A DNA stretch of 64,000 nucleotides from Bordetella sp. BOR01 (GCF_019218885.1 NZ_JAHUWT010000007.1:1-64000); one strand, 5' to 3'. Numbered from the stretch's first letter, positions 1 to 10,675 are shown. Notes: generated by a model not told the origin, from the sequence alone. Numbers and translations are program-made.

Positions 1-105
1 TAGCAAGGTGGACCCACTCCTTCCCATCCCGAACAGGACAGTGAAACGCCTTCGCGCCGATGATAGTGGACTTCCCGTCTGTGAAAGTAGGTCATCGTCA
101 GGCTC
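1..105 (+). rRNA. rrf: 5S ribosomal RNA, 3' part (5' end outside window)
   Basis: The first ~105 bases match the body and 3' end of a beta-proteobacterial 5S rRNA. They include the loop region CCATCCCGAACAGGACAGTG, the GATGATAGTGG segment and the 3' strand that closes helix I. Roughly the first dozen bases of the gene lie before the window. This implies that an rRNA operon ends here and reads into the window. A factor-independent terminator follows directly. Confidence 0.95.
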
Positions 106-113
106 TTATGCCC

Positions 114-148
114 CAAAACCCCAGCACTCTTCGTGCTGGGGTTTTGTC
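114..148 (+). terminator. rRNA operon terminator
   Basis: AAAACCCCAGCAC pairs with GTGCTGGGGTTTT across a short loop and is followed by more T residues. It sits immediately after the 5S gene and should end the rRNA operon. Confidence 0.9.
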
Positions 149-341
149 TTTGCGGCTACGCTTTCGACGCGTCGCACGGATTATTACCCCACGTTAATAA
201 AAACAGCCGTTCCCCTGCTATGACTTGCTTGCGGCAGCGCAGGAATTCTAACGGTTTGTTCATTATTCAGACCTATATGCGGGGTGGCGCCGGCTAGAAT
301 TGCCCTCGTTCTGGTTACCCCACGGGGTTATTGCCGCGCCT

Positions 342-1316
342 ATGCAAGATATCGTCGTCTACCTTCGTAGCCGAGCAAAGTTCGGCGACCAAGTCGTCTC
401 TTTCCCCGCGCTGTATCAATTAAAACAATGGTGGCCACAAGCCAAGCTGCGGGTGGTGGTACAGCATGATGTCGCCAGCTATTATCGACAACTGCCCTGG
501 GTAGATGAGTGCGTTCAGGTCCAGGGGCTGTGCGATGCGCTACGGGCCATCCCCAAGCGGGCCGATCTGGCTGTATGCCTGCACCATACCAGCGAGCGCT
601 ATGGCCTGATCAGCCTGCTACGGCAGCCCAGGGCGAGGCTGGGTTTTCGCAACGGCCGGCTGTTCGATTTCGCCTGGACACATGCCTGGCCCAAGAATAT
701 CAACGAGTATATTGGCCTGGCTAATTTGTATCTGCTCAATACATATCGGCCGCTACAAGCCGAGACGATAGTGCGTCGTTGTTTCGAGGAAATCGCCGCG
801 TTGGCGCCAGAACGACGACCCTCGGCGGATATTGTGTTGATCCCCGGTGGCGGGGACGGCGATTTCAAGCGATGGGGAATCAATAATTTCGTGGCACTGG
901 CTGATTTACTGAAAGCGCGATTGGGGGGCGGTACACGCTTTAGCTTCGTGCTGGGGCCGGCCGAGTCTGCTGAGCAGGCAATGCTGCAGGCGCTGATGCG
1001 GCCAGATTTCGATTTGGTCAGTGGCCGCCCCATTCCGGAACTCGCCGCGCTGATGTTGGATGCCCGCTTGGTAGTGGCCAACGATTGCGGGCCTTCGCAT
1101 ATAGGGCAGGGGGTATGCGTGCCCTACGTGGGTGTTTTCAATGAGTCCAATCCGGAATGGTTCTGGGATCGTCCATACGCAGCCAATGTTTGTCCGCCTC
1201 CAGGGCTGAGTGACATCCAGGCTGTGCCCCCCCGGCAGGTGGCCGACGCTTGCTTCAGAGTGTTGCGCGCCCCACCGGTTTACCTATCAGGGCAGCAGGA
1301 TGCCGATGCGGCGTAG
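342..1316 (+). CDS. Glycosyltransferase family 9 (heptosyltransferase-like)
   Basis: A 324-residue protein of the GT9 family, whose members (WaaC, WaaF) transfer ADP-heptose to the LPS core at the cytoplasmic face of the inner membrane. The C-terminal half carries the family signature VVANDCGPSHIGQG and, around residue 180, a KRWGINNF segment like the conserved KRW nucleotide-sugar site of heptosyltransferases. The first ATG, at 342, was chosen because it is followed by a beta-strand plus R-x-K-FGD start typical of GT9; a TTG 42 bases upstream is in frame. The gene stands alone after the rRNA operon and its 3' end overlaps the convergent maf gene by 30 bases. The exact acceptor cannot be told. 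Confidence 0.85.
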   Translation: MQDIVVYLRSRAKFGDQVVSFPALYQLKQWWPQAKLRVVVQHDVASYYRQLPWVDECVQVQGLCDALRAIPKRADLAVCLHHTSERYGLISLLRQPRARLGFRNGRLFDFAWTHAWPKNINEYIGLANLYLLNTYRPLQAETIVRRCFEEIAALAPERRPSADIVLIPGGGDGDFKRWGINNFVALADLLKARLGGGTRFSFVLGPAESAEQAMLQALMRPDFDLVSGRPIPELAALMLDARLVVANDCGPSHIGQGVCVPYVGVFNESNPEWFWDRPYAANVCPPPGLSDIQAVPPRQVADACFRVLRAPPVYLSGQQDADAA

Positions 1317-1913
1317 CAGCTTGCTTGTTTCGAATAGCGGCAGCCCCATCACGCCTGTATAGCTGCCGGCCAGGTGGGCAATGAAAGTGCCGGCCAGCCC
1401 CTGGATGCCATATGCCCCCGCCTTGCCGTAGGGTTCGCCGCTATCGCAATAGCGTGCAATGTCGTCCGCGCTCAGATCGCACATGCGTACTTCGGAGATC
1501 GACACGTCTTCGTACAATCGACCCTGGTGCCACAGCGCCACGGCGGTATGTACCTGATGGCTGGCGCCGGACAGGCGAGCCAGCATGTGCATGGCATCCG
1601 TCCGGTCAGCCGGTTTGCCCAATACCGCACCTTGCAGGATAACGGTGGTGTCGGCCGCCAGCACCGGCAAGGGCGCCAATTGCTGCGCGGCCATCCATAG
1701 GCGGCCTCGTTCAGCCTTGTCGCGCGCCGTGCGCCGCACGTAATGGGCGGCAGTTTCACCAGCATGCTGCGGCTCGTCTTCCCCCGGTGGTGCGGGCACT
1801 TGCAGTACCGTGTGTGCCAGCCCGATCTGGGTAAGCAGCTCGCGGCGGCGCGGGCTGGCCGAGGCCAGGTACAGGCGCGGTGCGCGGGTCAAGAGGTCGG
1901 GAGCTTGTGCCAT
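1287..1913 (-). CDS. maf: Maf family nucleotide pyrophosphatase (dTTP/UTP type)
   Basis: A 208-residue Maf protein that hydrolyses non-canonical nucleotides or dTTP/UTP to the monophosphate and pyrophosphate, acting as a house-cleaning enzyme. The N-terminal LASASPRRRELL substrate-binding motif, the AADTTV segment with the catalytic Asp, and the SGEPYGKAGAYGIQG block follow the YhdE subfamily more closely than YceF. It starts 8 bases beyond the rlmH stop, so it is the last gene of a leftward block rsfS-rlmH-maf. Its 3' end overlaps the convergent glycosyltransferase gene. Confidence 0.92.
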   Translation of the reverse strand: MAQAPDLLTRAPRLYLASASPRRRELLTQIGLAHTVLQVPAPPGEDEPQHAGETAAHYVRRTARDKAERGRLWMAAQQLAPLPVLAADTTVILQGAVLGKPADRTDAMHMLARLSGASHQVHTAVALWHQGRLYEDVSISEVRMCDLSADDIARYCDSGEPYGKAGAYGIQGLAGTFIAHLAGSYTGVMGLPLFETSKLLRRIGILLP

Positions 1914-1921
1914 GAGCGGCC

Positions 1922-2392
1922 TCAGGCGCGGTGATAAGGGTGGTTGGCCAGGATGGCCCAGGCACGGTAGAGCTGTTCCGCCAGAACGACCCGCACCATT
2001 GGGTGGGGCAGCGTCAGTGACGACAGGCGGATCTGGCCATCGCAGCCGATTTTCAGGGCATCATCCAGCCCGTCGGGCCCACCCACCAGGAAAACCACAT
2101 CGCGCCCTCCCGAACGCCATTGTTCGAGCCGTTGCGAGAGTGCCATCGTGGTAAGGTCGCGGCCGCGCTCGTCCAGGGCCAGCCGCAGTGCGCCGGCAGG
2201 GATAGAGGCCTCGATGCGGCGGGCTTCCGCAGCCATCATCTGGGTGGGCGTCTTGCCGGTAGTGCGAGGTTCCGGCTTGATTTCCCGTAGCTCCAGTGCG
2301 CAATCGGGCGGCAGGCGCTTGGCGTAGTCGTCCCAGGCCGCCTGGACCCAGGCTGGCATCCGATTGCCCACGGCGATGACGATCAGCTTCAC
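1922..2392 (-). CDS. rlmH: 23S rRNA pseudouridine-1915 N3-methyltransferase
   Basis: A 156-residue SPOUT-class methyltransferase that methylates pseudouridine 1915 in helix 69 of 23S rRNA on assembled ribosomes. The start [16 protein letters not shown] and the C-terminal knot [18 protein letters not shown] followed by HPYHR are diagnostic. It lies 6 bases after rsfS, the usual rsfS-rlmH pairing, and is almost certainly cotranscribed with it. Confidence 0.96.
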   Translation of the reverse strand: MKLIVIAVGNRMPAWVQAAWDDYAKRLPPDCALELREIKPEPRTTGKTPTQMMAAEARRIEASIPAGALRLALDERGRDLTTMALSQRLEQWRSGGRDVVFLVGGPDGLDDALKIGCDGQIRLSSLTLPHPMVRVVLAEQLYRAWAILANHPYHRA

Positions 2393-2398
2393 GCGGTG

Positions 2399-2803
2399 TC
2401 AGGTGTCTGGGTCGTCGGCATGACTCGAGGCATTCGCGAACGGCGCCGTGCCCGAGCCTGGCAACAGCTTGACGCGTACCGGCTTGTCGCCCCAGATTTC
2501 TTCCAGGTTGTAATACTGGCGGATGGCGGGCTGCATGACGTGCACCACGATGTCGCCCAGGTCGACCACCACCCATTCACCGGTATCTTCGCCTTCGACG
2601 GTGACGCCGGTCAGTTTGAGTTCCCGGCCACGGTCGGCCACGCTGGAGGCCAATGCGCGGGTCTGGCGGTTCGATGTGGCGCTGGCGATCACGACGCGAT
2701 CGAACAAGCTGGTGAGATGGGTCGTGTTGAAGACCTTGATGTCTTGCGCCTTCACGTCTTCCAGAGCGTCAATGACGGCACGTTGTAGTTTCTGTATATC
2801 CAT
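2399..2803 (-). CDS. rsfS: Ribosome silencing factor RsfS
   Basis: A 134-residue RsfS/YbeB protein that binds ribosomal protein L14 and blocks subunit joining during starvation. The core TSLFDRVVIASATSNRQTRA and the later WVVVDLGDIVVHVM segment are typical. The ATG at 2803 gives the family's normal N terminus (MDIQKLQRAV). A longer in-frame reading runs back over nadD and is not needed. A gap of 55 bases separates it from nadD upstream. Confidence 0.95.
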   Translation of the reverse strand: MDIQKLQRAVIDALEDVKAQDIKVFNTTHLTSLFDRVVIASATSNRQTRALASSVADRGRELKLTGVTVEGEDTGEWVVVDLGDIVVHVMQPAIRQYYNLEEIWGDKPVRVKLLPGSGTAPFANASSHADDPDT

Positions 2804-2858
2804 GTTCGCAAATATAACCCGCCCAGGAGGGCGGTTTGGTGTCGCCAGGCGGCGGAAT

Positions 2859-3452
2859 TTACCGATATAGGCCGTGATCGGCGATGTAGCTGGCCACTTG
2901 CGGCGGCAGCAGGCCTGTCGTGGCCTTGCCTTGTGCCAGCCGGTCACGGATATCGGAGGCCGATACCGCCATGGGCGTGAAGGGTAGCTCGGCCAGTACC
3001 CGGCCGTGCGTGGCCAGCCAGGCAGCCAATTCGGCGGGGGGGGCGAGCGGCGTGCCCGGGCGGGTGGCGACGGCCAGGTCGACCCGTTCGACGATGGCCT
3101 GCCATTGATGCCAGGAGCAGAAATTGGCCAACTGGTCGGTGCCCAGCAGCCACACATAGTTGGCATTGGCGGGCAGGGCACGCAGGGTATCGATGGTGTA
3201 GGTGGCGCCGCCGCGTTCGAGTTCGATGGGATTGGCGGCCAATCGGGATTGGCCATCGATAGCCAGTTCAATCATGCGCAACCGATGCCGGGGGGCTGCC
3301 CGCAGGGGCGCTCGCTGCCAGGGGTTGGCTGCCGGGATGAATTGAACCTGGGCCAGGTGCAGTTCGTCGAGCGCTGCGCGGGCCAGCGCCAAGTGCGCCA
3401 GGTGCACCGGGTCGAAACTGCCGCCGAGCAGGCCGATGCGATTCACGCCCAT
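2859..3452 (-). CDS. nadD: Nicotinate-nucleotide adenylyltransferase
   Basis: A 197-residue NadD that adenylates nicotinate mononucleotide in NAD biosynthesis. It shows the nucleotidylyltransferase motif [15 protein letters not shown] near the N terminus and the C-terminal [10 protein letters not shown] (ISSTxIR-type) motif. The ATG at 3452 overlaps the end of hemF by 10 bases; the GTG at 3446 would give a GTGA overlap with the hemF stop and is equally plausible. Either way, translation is probably coupled to hemF. Confidence 0.94.
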   Translation of the reverse strand: MGVNRIGLLGGSFDPVHLAHLALARAALDELHLAQVQFIPAANPWQRAPLRAAPRHRLRMIELAIDGQSRLAANPIELERGGATYTIDTLRALPANANYVWLLGTDQLANFCSWHQWQAIVERVDLAVATRPGTPLAPPAELAAWLATHGRVLAELPFTPMAVSASDIRDRLAQGKATTGLLPPQVASYIADHGLYR

Positions 3453-4354
3453 TCCCGGGGTTGCAGGAAGCCGGCCAATGCAGCCTCGGGAGTGCCTGGA
3501 GCCGGCTGCCAATCGTAACGCCACTGCGCCATGGGCGGCATCGACAGCAAGATGGACTCGGTGCGTCCGCCCGACTGCAGGCCGAACAGCGTGCCGCGAT
3601 CGAAGACGAGGTTGAACTCGACGTAGCGCCCGCGTCGGTAGGCCTGGAAGTCACGTTGTGCCTGTGCGTACGGAGTGTCGCGGCGGCGCTGCACGATGGG
3701 CAGGTAGGCGGGCAGGAAGGCATCGCCCACCGAGCGCAGCAGCGCGAACGACGCCTCGAAGCCCGGTTCACTGAGATCGTCGAAGAAGATACCGCCGATG
3801 CCGCGCATTTCTTGCCGGTGCTTCAGGTAGAAGTACTCATCGCACCAGCGTTTGTATTGCGGATAGTACGCCGCGCCATGCGGATCGAGCGCAGCCCGGC
3901 AGGCCTGGTGGAAATGCCGTGCGTCGTCTTCGAAGGCGTAGCAGGGCGTCAGGTCGAGTCCGCCGCCGAACCAGAAGACTTCGCTTTCGTCGTGCCCGGG
4001 GCGCGCGGCTGCCACGAACATGCGTACGTTCATGTGCGCGGTGGGGACGTAGGGGTTGCGGGGGTGCAGCACCAGCGATACCCCCATGGCCTGCCAGGAG
4101 CGTCCGGCAAGTTCGGGCCGATGGGCACTGGCCGATGGTGGCAGCCGGGTGCCATGCACGTGGCTGAACAGCACCCCCGCGCGCTCGAGCAACTGGCCGC
4201 CTTCGATCAGGCGCGATACGCCGCCACCGCCTTCGGCGCGCTGCCAGCTGTCGGTGCGAAAGGTCTCGCCGCCGGCCTGCTCGAGCGCCTGCACGATGTC
4301 CGCCTGCAAGCTCGCAAGGTAGGCGTGTACGGCGGAAACTGGGGCTGCGCTCAT
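3443..4354 (-). CDS. hemF: Oxygen-dependent coproporphyrinogen III oxidase
   Basis: A 303-residue aerobic HemF (E. coli HemF has 299 residues) that converts coproporphyrinogen III to protoporphyrinogen IX with O2. The family motifs are [26 protein letters not shown] and the [14 protein letters not shown] block. The ATG at 4354 is chosen because it gives the normal length; the in-frame extension covers the end of purD. It lies 17 bases after purD and overlaps nadD. The window also has hemN, so this heme step can run with or without oxygen. Confidence 0.96.
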   Translation of the reverse strand: MSAAPVSAVHAYLASLQADIVQALEQAGGETFRTDSWQRAEGGGGVSRLIEGGQLLERAGVLFSHVHGTRLPPSASAHRPELAGRSWQAMGVSLVLHPRNPYVPTAHMNVRMFVAAARPGHDESEVFWFGGGLDLTPCYAFEDDARHFHQACRAALDPHGAAYYPQYKRWCDEYFYLKHRQEMRGIGGIFFDDLSEPGFEASFALLRSVGDAFLPAYLPIVQRRRDTPYAQAQRDFQAYRRGRYVEFNLVFDRGTLFGLQSGGRTESILLSMPPMAQWRYDWQPAPGTPEAALAGFLQPREWA

Positions 4355-4371
4355 CGTTTTACCCGTGGACC

Positions 4372-5679
4372 TCAAGCCGGCGACTTGTTTTTCTGTTGCG
4401 AGGGTTTGAGCGCGCGCCAACCGATATCGGTGCGGTACTGCCGGCCGGCAAATTGAACCGCATCCACCCCGATGTAGGCGCGCTCGCGCGCCATGCGCAC
4501 GGAATCGCCCAGGGCCGTCACGCACAGTACCCGGCCGCCAGCCGTCTTGAGTTGGCCGTTTTCGCGCCGCGTGCCGGCATGGAAAATTGCGCAGTCTTCG
4601 GTATCGGCGGGCAGCGTGGCGATGACGTCGCCGTTGCGCGGCGTACCGGGGTAGTTGTGCGCAGCCAGCACGACGCCCAGTGCGGTGCGGCGATCCCAGA
4701 TGATGTCGGCCTGGTCGAGCGTGCCTTCGATCGCGTGTTCCAGTGCATCGAGCAGGTCGCTCTTGACTCGCATCATGATGGGCTGGGTTTCAGGGTCGCC
4801 CATGCGGCAGTTGAATTCCAGCGTCTTGATCGGGCGGTCGGGATCGTCGCCGGGCGCAATCATGAGTCCGGCATACAGGAAGCCGGTGTAGGGGATGCCG
4901 TCGCGCGTCATGCCTTGCACGGTCGGCAGGATGATCTCGCGCATGATCCGATGGTGCAGTTCGGGCGTGATGATGGGGGCCGGCGAATAGGCGCCCATGC
5001 CGCCCGTATTGGGGCCGGTGTCGCCGTCTTGCAGGCGTTTGTGGTCCTGGCTGGTGGCCAGCGCCAGCACGTTGCGGCCATCCACCATGACAATGAAGCT
5101 GGCCTCTTCGCCCACCAGGCATTCTTCGATCACGACGCGCGCCCCTGCCTGGCCCAGGCTGCCGTCGCCCAGCATGGCGTCCACGGCTGCGTGGGCTTGC
5201 TCAAGGTCCGTGGCTACCACTACGCCTTTGCCGGCGGCCAGGCCATCGGCCTTGATGACGATAGGCGCGCCTTGTTGGTCGATATAGGCATGCGCCTTGG
5301 CCGGATCAGTGAAGGTTGCGTATTGGGCAGTGGGAATTCCATGGCGCACCATGAAGGCCTTGGCATAGTCCTTGGAGCTTTCCAATTGGGCGGCCGCCTT
5401 GGTGGGGCCAAATATCTTGAGCCCGCGTGCGCGGAATACGTCGACGACGCCTGCGGCCAAGGGGGCCTCGGGCCCGACCACCGTCAGGGAAACGTTCTCG
5501 CGTAGGACAAAATCGGCCAGTTCTTCAGGACTGGTGAGCGGCACGTTCTGCAGCAGGTCGCCCTGCTCGGTGCCGCCGTTGCCCGGAGCCACATAGACCT
5601 TGTGGACGCGGGGGGAGCGGGCCAGGCGCCAAGCCAGGGCATGTTCACGGCCGCCGGAACCGATTACCAGGAGTTTCAT
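4372..5679 (-). CDS. purD: Phosphoribosylamine-glycine ligase
   Basis: A 435-residue ATP-grasp enzyme of purine biosynthesis that joins glycine to 5-phosphoribosylamine. It begins [19 protein letters not shown] and carries [14 protein letters not shown] and [14 protein letters not shown], both PurD signatures. It is followed at 17 bases by hemF and probably belongs to the same leftward transcript. It is separated from yebC by a gap that contains a perfect hairpin. Confidence 0.97.
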   Translation of the reverse strand: MKLLVIGSGGREHALAWRLARSPRVHKVYVAPGNGGTEQGDLLQNVPLTSPEELADFVLRENVSLTVVGPEAPLAAGVVDVFRARGLKIFGPTKAAAQLESSKDYAKAFMVRHGIPTAQYATFTDPAKAHAYIDQQGAPIVIKADGLAAGKGVVVATDLEQAHAAVDAMLGDGSLGQAGARVVIEECLVGEEASFIVMVDGRNVLALATSQDHKRLQDGDTGPNTGGMGAYSPAPIITPELHHRIMREIILPTVQGMTRDGIPYTGFLYAGLMIAPGDDPDRPIKTLEFNCRMGDPETQPIMMRVKSDLLDALEHAIEGTLDQADIIWDRRTALGVVLAAHNYPGTPRNGDVIATLPADTEDCAIFHAGTRRENGQLKTAGGRVLCVTALGDSVRMARERAYIGVDAVQFAGRQYRTDIGWRALKPSQQKNKSPA

Positions 5680-5737
5680 GTTTTATTGCTTCTTAAAGTG
5701 GCCATGGCGTTGTGTCGCAGCACGCATGGCACGAGGG

Positions 5738-5763
5738 GCGGCACGGCGAGCCCACCGTGCCGC
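5738..5763 (-). terminator. Hairpin between yebC and purD
   Basis: GCGGCACGG and CCGTGCCGC form a perfect 9-bp stem around an 8-base loop, directly after the yebC stop. No T-run follows on the leftward strand, so it may be a weak or factor-dependent terminator, or an mRNA-processing element, rather than a classical terminator. Confidence 0.45.
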
Positions 5764-5768
5764 AGAGG

Positions 5769-6500
5769 TCATTGCGCTTCGTCGAATACGACGGTGGTAT
5801 AGACTTCTTGAACGTCGTCCAGACCTTCCAGGGCGTCGAGCAGCTTTTGCATTTTCACGGCGTCTTCGCCGGTGAGTTCGGTTTCGTTCTGGGGCTTCAT
5901 GATGATGCCCTCGATCTCGGCCTTCAAGCCAGCGGCCTCGAATGCCTTGCGTACCGCGGCGTAGTCGGTCGGTGCGCAGACGACTTCGATGACGCCTTCG
6001 TCATCGGTGGCGACGTCTTCGGCGCCGGCTTCCAACGCGGCTTCCATCACGGTGTCTTCGGGAGTACCGGGAGCGAACACGAACTGGCCGCAATGCTTGA
6101 ACATGAAAGCCACCGAGCCTTCCTGGCCCAGGTTGCCGCCATTCTTGGCGAAGGCGTGCCGTACTTCGGCCACAGTGCGGGTTCGATTATCGGTCATGCA
6201 ATCGACAACGACCGCCGCACCGCCGATGCCATAGCCCTCGTAGCGGACTTCCTCATAGTTGGCGCCATCGGCACCGCCCGCGCCGCGCTGGATGGCGCGT
6301 TGGACGTTGTCCTTGGGCATATTGGCGTCGGTAGCCTTGTCCCAGGCCATGCGCAGGCGTGGGTTGCTGTCCGGGTCGGGCCCGCCGGCCCGCGCCGCGA
6401 CGGTGATCTCACGAATGATTTTGGTCCAGAGCTTGCCCCGCTTGGCGTCCTGACGCCCCTTGCGGTGCTGGATATTGGCCCATTTGCTGTGTCCAGCCAT
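5769..6500 (-). CDS. yebC: YebC/PmpR family protein
   Basis: A 243-residue YebC/TACO1 family protein. Members have been described as transcriptional regulators (PmpR), and some as factors that relieve ribosome stalling; the role here is not decided by sequence. The start [20 protein letters not shown] and the [11 protein letters not shown] segment are nearly invariant in the family, and the length is normal. It is divergent from the HerA-like gene, with about 145 bases between the start codons. Confidence 0.95.
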   Translation of the reverse strand: MAGHSKWANIQHRKGRQDAKRGKLWTKIIREITVAARAGGPDPDSNPRLRMAWDKATDANMPKDNVQRAIQRGAGGADGANYEEVRYEGYGIGGAAVVVDCMTDNRTRTVAEVRHAFAKNGGNLGQEGSVAFMFKHCGQFVFAPGTPEDTVMEAALEAGAEDVATDDEGVIEVVCAPTDYAAVRKAFEAAGLKAEIEGIIMKPQNETELTGEDAVKMQKLLDALEGLDDVQEVYTTVVFDEAQ

Positions 6501-6645
6501 GATGTCCCAGAAGGTGATATAGGCAAAAAAGCCATTTTACCGTGGTTGGACCAGCCTGCCCCCGGGGGGTGCGCGTTGATGCGCACAAGTCGTGGCGCAC
6601 GCAATACACTTGTGGCACCATTTTTGCATCGCCCGGAGAGCCACC

Positions 6646-8178
6646 ATGCCCGATCCCATCATCGTTGCCCAGAACGCCCAGACTCAACTGGCCTTGCTGC
6701 CGGCATTGGCCAACCGCCACGGGTGCATTACCGGTGCCACCGGCACAGGCAAGACAGTAACGTTACAAGTGCTGGCCGAGGCGTTTTCGCGTATCGGCAC
6801 GCCGGTGTTCATGGCTGACGTCAAGGGCGACCTGACCGGCATTTCCCAGCCTGGCGCCTCGTCGCCCAAGCTGCAAGAGCGTCTGAAGGCGATCGGCGTG
6901 CCCGAGCCCACTTGGGGCGCCAGCCCGGCGGTGCTGTGGGACGTATTCGGCGAGCAAGGGCTGCCTGTGCGGGCCACGGTATCCGATATGGGGCCGCTGC
7001 TGCTGTCGCGCATGCTCGAACTCAACGACACCCAGGAAGGGGTGCTGACCTTGGTGTTTCGTGTCGCCGACGATGAAGGCCAGTTGTTGCTGGACTTGAA
7101 AGACTTGCGGGCCATGCTGCAAAACGTGGCCGATCGGGCCGCCGAACTCAAGACCCGCTATGGCAATGTATCTTCGGCGTCGGTCGGCGCCATTCAGCGC
7201 AGCCTGCTGACCTTGGAATCCCAAGGGGCGCAGCAGTTCTTCGGCGAGCCGATGCTCGACGTCAGCGACCTGATGCGTACTGATGCGCAGGGTCGCGGCT
7301 TCGTCAGCATCCTGGCCGCCGATCGCCTGATGCAATCCCCACGCCTGTACGGTGTGTTCTTGCTGTGGCTGCTGGCCGACCTGTACGAAAAACTGCCCGA
7401 AGTCGGCGACCGCGAGCAGCCCAAGCTGGTGTTCTTTTTCGACGAAGCGCACCTGCTGTTCGACGATGCACCCAAGGCTTTGCTGGACAAGATCGAGCAG
7501 GTCGTGCGCCTGGTGCGCTCCAAGGGGGTGGGAGTGTATTTCGTTACGCAGAATCCCCTGGACATCCCGGACTCGGTGCTGGGCCAGTTGGGCAACCGAG
7601 TCCAACATGCGCTGCGGGCCTTCACGCCGCGCGATCAGAAGGCTGTCAAGACCGCGGCGCAGACCATGCGCCCGAATCCCGGCCTGGACATCGAGGCCGC
7701 CATTACGGAATTGGGGGTGGGCGAGGCGCTGGTCTCGCTGCTGGATGCCAAGGGCCGGCCCGCGCCCACCGAGCGGGCCTGGATCCTGCCGCCAGGCAGC
7801 CGCATCGGCCCAGCCACGGATGCCGAGCGCCAGGCATTGCGGCAGGATCCGACGATGGCGGGCAAATATGCGCAGGCCATCGACCGGGAATCCGCTTATG
7901 AAGTGCTCACCGCCAGGGCCAGCGCCGAAGCGCCGGATGCGGGTGCGCCCGCCGGCCGGTCCAAAGATACGACCGGTTCGTCGAAAGACACTGCCGGCCA
8001 AGGCGAGTCCGGCGGTGTGATGGACGGGCTGAACGACGTGTTGTTCGGTTCTACGGGCCCGCGCGGCGGCCGGCGTGATGGCGTGGTGCAGTCCGTGGTC
8101 AAGAGTACCGCGCGTACGCTGGCGCGCCAGCTCGTGCGCGGCATGCTGGGCTCGTTGCTGGGTTCGCGGCGGCGCTAG
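6646..8178 (+). CDS. HerA-like (DUF853 family) P-loop ATPase
   Basis: A 510-residue protein of the DUF853/YjgR branch of HerA-FtsK ATPases. A Walker A motif GATGTGKTV lies at about residues 27-35 and a Walker B motif [10 protein letters not shown] in the middle, followed by [11 protein letters not shown], the usual family segment. The start at 6646 follows a GGAGAG ribosome site. The C-terminal 70 residues are Gly/Ser/Asp-rich and then basic ([16 protein letters not shown]). The cellular role of this family is poorly known; DNA translocation or repair is inferred only from HerA. Its stop lies 3 bases from the convergent aminotransferase stop. Confidence 0.85.
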   Translation: MPDPIIVAQNAQTQLALLPALANRHGCITGATGTGKTVTLQVLAEAFSRIGTPVFMADVKGDLTGISQPGASSPKLQERLKAIGVPEPTWGASPAVLWDVFGEQGLPVRATVSDMGPLLLSRMLELNDTQEGVLTLVFRVADDEGQLLLDLKDLRAMLQNVADRAAELKTRYGNVSSASVGAIQRSLLTLESQGAQQFFGEPMLDVSDLMRTDAQGRGFVSILAADRLMQSPRLYGVFLLWLLADLYEKLPEVGDREQPKLVFFFDEAHLLFDDAPKALLDKIEQVVRLVRSKGVGVYFVTQNPLDIPDSVLGQLGNRVQHALRAFTPRDQKAVKTAAQTMRPNPGLDIEAAITELGVGEALVSLLDAKGRPAPTERAWILPPGSRIGPATDAERQALRQDPTMAGKYAQAIDRESAYEVLTARASAEAPDAGAPAGRSKDTTGSSKDTAGQGESGGVMDGLNDVLFGSTGPRGGRRDGVVQSVVKSTARTLARQLVRGMLGSLLGSRRR

Positions 8179-8181
8179 GGC

Positions 8182-9549
8182 TCAGGCCGCCACGAAAGCG
8201 CTGACATCGTCCAGCGTCGCGGCAAAGCGCCGGATCATATCGCGCACCTGGCCCGGCTGGATGATCAGGGGCGGGCAGAACGCCACGGTGTCCTGGATGC
8301 CGCGCACGATCAGGCCGTGCGCATGGGCACGCTCGTAGGCGTAGACGCCAGCCTTGCCCAGGGGGTCGAACGGGCGGCGGCTTTCTTTGTCGGCCACCAG
8401 TTCGACGCCGGCGATCAGGCCCAGGCCGCGTACCTCGCCCACCAATGGGTGGTTGGCCAGGGCGCGCAGTTCTTGCTGCATCAAGTGACCCATCTCGGCC
8501 GCGTGTTCGATCAGCCCGCGTTCGTCGATGATTTTCAGGTTTTCCAGCGCCACGGCGGTGGCCACCGGGTGGCCGCTGGCAGTGTAACCATGGCCGAATG
8601 TGCCCAGCCGCCCGCTGTGGGTGGCAATCGCATCGGCCACCTTGGCATTGAGCAGCACTGCGCCCAGCGGTTGATACGAGGACGTGATCTGCTTGGACAG
8701 CACCATGATGTCCGGATCGATACCCAGCACATCGCAACCAAAGCGCTGGCCCAATCGCCCAAAGCCGGTAATGACCTCGTCGGCGATGATCAGCACATCG
8801 TATTTGCGGCATACCGCCTGCACTTTTTGCCAATACGTGCGGGGCGGCACGATGACACCGCCGGCGCCCATGAGCGGTTCGCCGATGAAGGCCGCGATGG
8901 TTTCCGACCCTTCGCGCACGATCAGTGCTTCCAGTTCGTTGGCCAGGCGGGTGGCGTAGTCTTCCTCGGACTCGCCGGGCAGGCCGTTGCGATAATGATG
9001 CGGGCATGCCGTGTGCAGCATGCGCGCCAGGGGCAGGTCGAAGTCTTTGTGATTGCCTGCCAGACCGGTCAGGCTGGCCGAGGCCACCGTGACGCCGTGG
9101 TAGCCGCGCTGACGGGCAATGATTTTCTTTTTGTCGGGCCGGCCCAGCGCATTGTTGTAGTACCACACCAGCTTGATGACCGTGTCGTTGGCTTCCGATC
9201 CCGAGTTGGTGAAGAACGCCTTGGCCATGCGTCCGTCGGTGTAGCCTATTAGTCGTTCAGCCAGTTCGATCGCCGGCGTGTGCGATTTATGCGTAAACGT
9301 GTGGTAGTAGGGCAGCTTCTGCAGTTGGCGCGTGGCGGCGTCCACCAGCCGCTGTTCGCCAAAACCCAGCGCCACGCTCCACAGGCCGGCCATGCCTTCC
9401 AGATATTGGCGACCCTGATCATCGTAAACATAGATGCCTTCGCCGCGCTCGATCACGATCGGGCCGGTGCGCTGGTGCGCGACAGCATTGGTGTAGGGGT
9501 GCAATTGATATTGCACGTCGCGCAACTGAGTTTCGTTCAGGGATGTCAT
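8182..9549 (-). CDS. Class III (omega) aminotransferase
   Basis: A 455-residue PLP-dependent class III aminotransferase of the omega-amino acid:pyruvate type. TNSGSEANDTVIKLV marks the PLP-phosphate region, IIADEVITGFGR carries the Asp that contacts the pyridine N, and VLSKQITSSYQPLGA holds the Schiff-base Lys. Substrates cannot be fixed from sequence; beta-alanine, putrescine or other omega-amines are possible. It is divergent from the ghrA-like gene, with about 137 bases between starts. Confidence 0.85.
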   Translation of the reverse strand: MTSLNETQLRDVQYQLHPYTNAVAHQRTGPIVIERGEGIYVYDDQGRQYLEGMAGLWSVALGFGEQRLVDAATRQLQKLPYYHTFTHKSHTPAIELAERLIGYTDGRMAKAFFTNSGSEANDTVIKLVWYYNNALGRPDKKKIIARQRGYHGVTVASASLTGLAGNHKDFDLPLARMLHTACPHHYRNGLPGESEEDYATRLANELEALIVREGSETIAAFIGEPLMGAGGVIVPPRTYWQKVQAVCRKYDVLIIADEVITGFGRLGQRFGCDVLGIDPDIMVLSKQITSSYQPLGAVLLNAKVADAIATHSGRLGTFGHGYTASGHPVATAVALENLKIIDERGLIEHAAEMGHLMQQELRALANHPLVGEVRGLGLIAGVELVADKESRRPFDPLGKAGVYAYERAHAHGLIVRGIQDTVAFCPPLIIQPGQVRDMIRRFAATLDDVSAFVAA

Positions 9550-9686
9550 GGGCGTGGCCTGGCTAGAGGGAGGCGGCGATGGGCCGCCGCCGGTTCAGCC
9601 TGTTATATCATCATCGGATCATGTCGTGCGCCGCCCGCCGGCTGCGCCACCATCCTGCCCAATCATCCGACCCGAACCTGCCTGCC

Positions 9687-10619
9687 ATGAAGATTGTCTT
9701 TGCCTCCAGCCACGAAATCACGCCGCATGAATGGATAGACCCTCTCGAGGCCGCCCTGCCGGGTGCCAAGGTTGTGCTGTGGCGGCCCGATCTGCCCGTG
9801 CAGGACGCAGATGTTGCCGTGGTATGGGGGCCGCCGGCGGCGCTCTTCGAGCGTGAACGTAAATTACGCGCGGTTTTCAACCTGGGCGCGGGTGTCGATG
9901 CCTTGTTCAGGCTGCCCACCCTGCCGCCCGACCTGCCGATCGTGCGGCTGGAAGACGCCGGCATGGCCGTGCAAATGGCCGAGTACGCGGTATGGGCCGT
10001 GGTGCGCGCCAGCCGGCAACTGGATGATTATGCTGCGCAGCAACAGGCGGGGGTATGGCAAGCTTTGCCGGAGCTCGACCGCACGCAATGGCCGATCGGG
10101 GTACTGGGAACCGGGGTGATGGGTACGCGCGTGGCGCAAACGCTCGCGGCGCTGGATTATCCGGTGGCGGGGTGGTCGCGTAGCGGCAAGGTGCCGTCCG
10201 GCGTGCAGGGTTTTGCCGGTGTGGGGCGTCTGCCGGCGTTCCTGGCGCGTACTCGCGTGCTGATCAATACCTTGCCCCTGACCGACGAAACCCGCGACAT
10301 TCTGCGCCGCGATACGCTACAGCAGTTGTTACCCCAGTCATACCTGGTGAACATGGGGCGCGGCGAGCACCTGGTTGAAGAAGACCTGCTGGCTTTGCTG
10401 AAATCCGGCCACCTGCGCGGCGCCACGCTGGATGTCTTTCGCCAGGAACCGCTGCCCAAGGGGCATCCATTCTGGAGCCATCCGCGCGTGACCCTGACCC
10501 CTCATGTGGCAGCCCTGAGCCTGCGGCGCGAGACCATTGCGCAGGTGGCCGACAAGATCGGCCGTTTCATGCGTGGCGAACCGCTTACCGGCATGGTGGC
10601 GCGCGACCGCGGATACTAG
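9687..10619 (+). CDS. ghrA: Glyoxylate/hydroxypyruvate reductase A-type D-2-hydroxyacid dehydrogenase
   Basis: A 310-residue NAD(P)-dependent D-2-hydroxyacid dehydrogenase. The Rossmann motif GVLGTGVMG is followed by the SRSGK segment usual in NADPH-preferring GhrA enzymes; NMGRGEHLVEEDLL and the ...HPRVTLTPH catalytic His complete the set. It reduces glyoxylate or hydroxypyruvate in the cytoplasm. The ATG at 9687 (MKIVFASSHE) is chosen over the longer frame because the upstream residues do not resemble the family. The divergent aminotransferase could produce an oxo-acid, but no link is shown. Confidence 0.85.
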   Translation: MKIVFASSHEITPHEWIDPLEAALPGAKVVLWRPDLPVQDADVAVVWGPPAALFERERKLRAVFNLGAGVDALFRLPTLPPDLPIVRLEDAGMAVQMAEYAVWAVVRASRQLDDYAAQQQAGVWQALPELDRTQWPIGVLGTGVMGTRVAQTLAALDYPVAGWSRSGKVPSGVQGFAGVGRLPAFLARTRVLINTLPLTDETRDILRRDTLQQLLPQSYLVNMGRGEHLVEEDLLALLKSGHLRGATLDVFRQEPLPKGHPFWSHPRVTLTPHVAALSLRRETIAQVADKIGRFMRGEPLTGMVARDRGY

Positions 10620-10675
10620 GGCCAGCGGGTTCCGTTCAGCCGCAAGGCCCCTCCAGGCTGAGCGGCCGGCGGGCC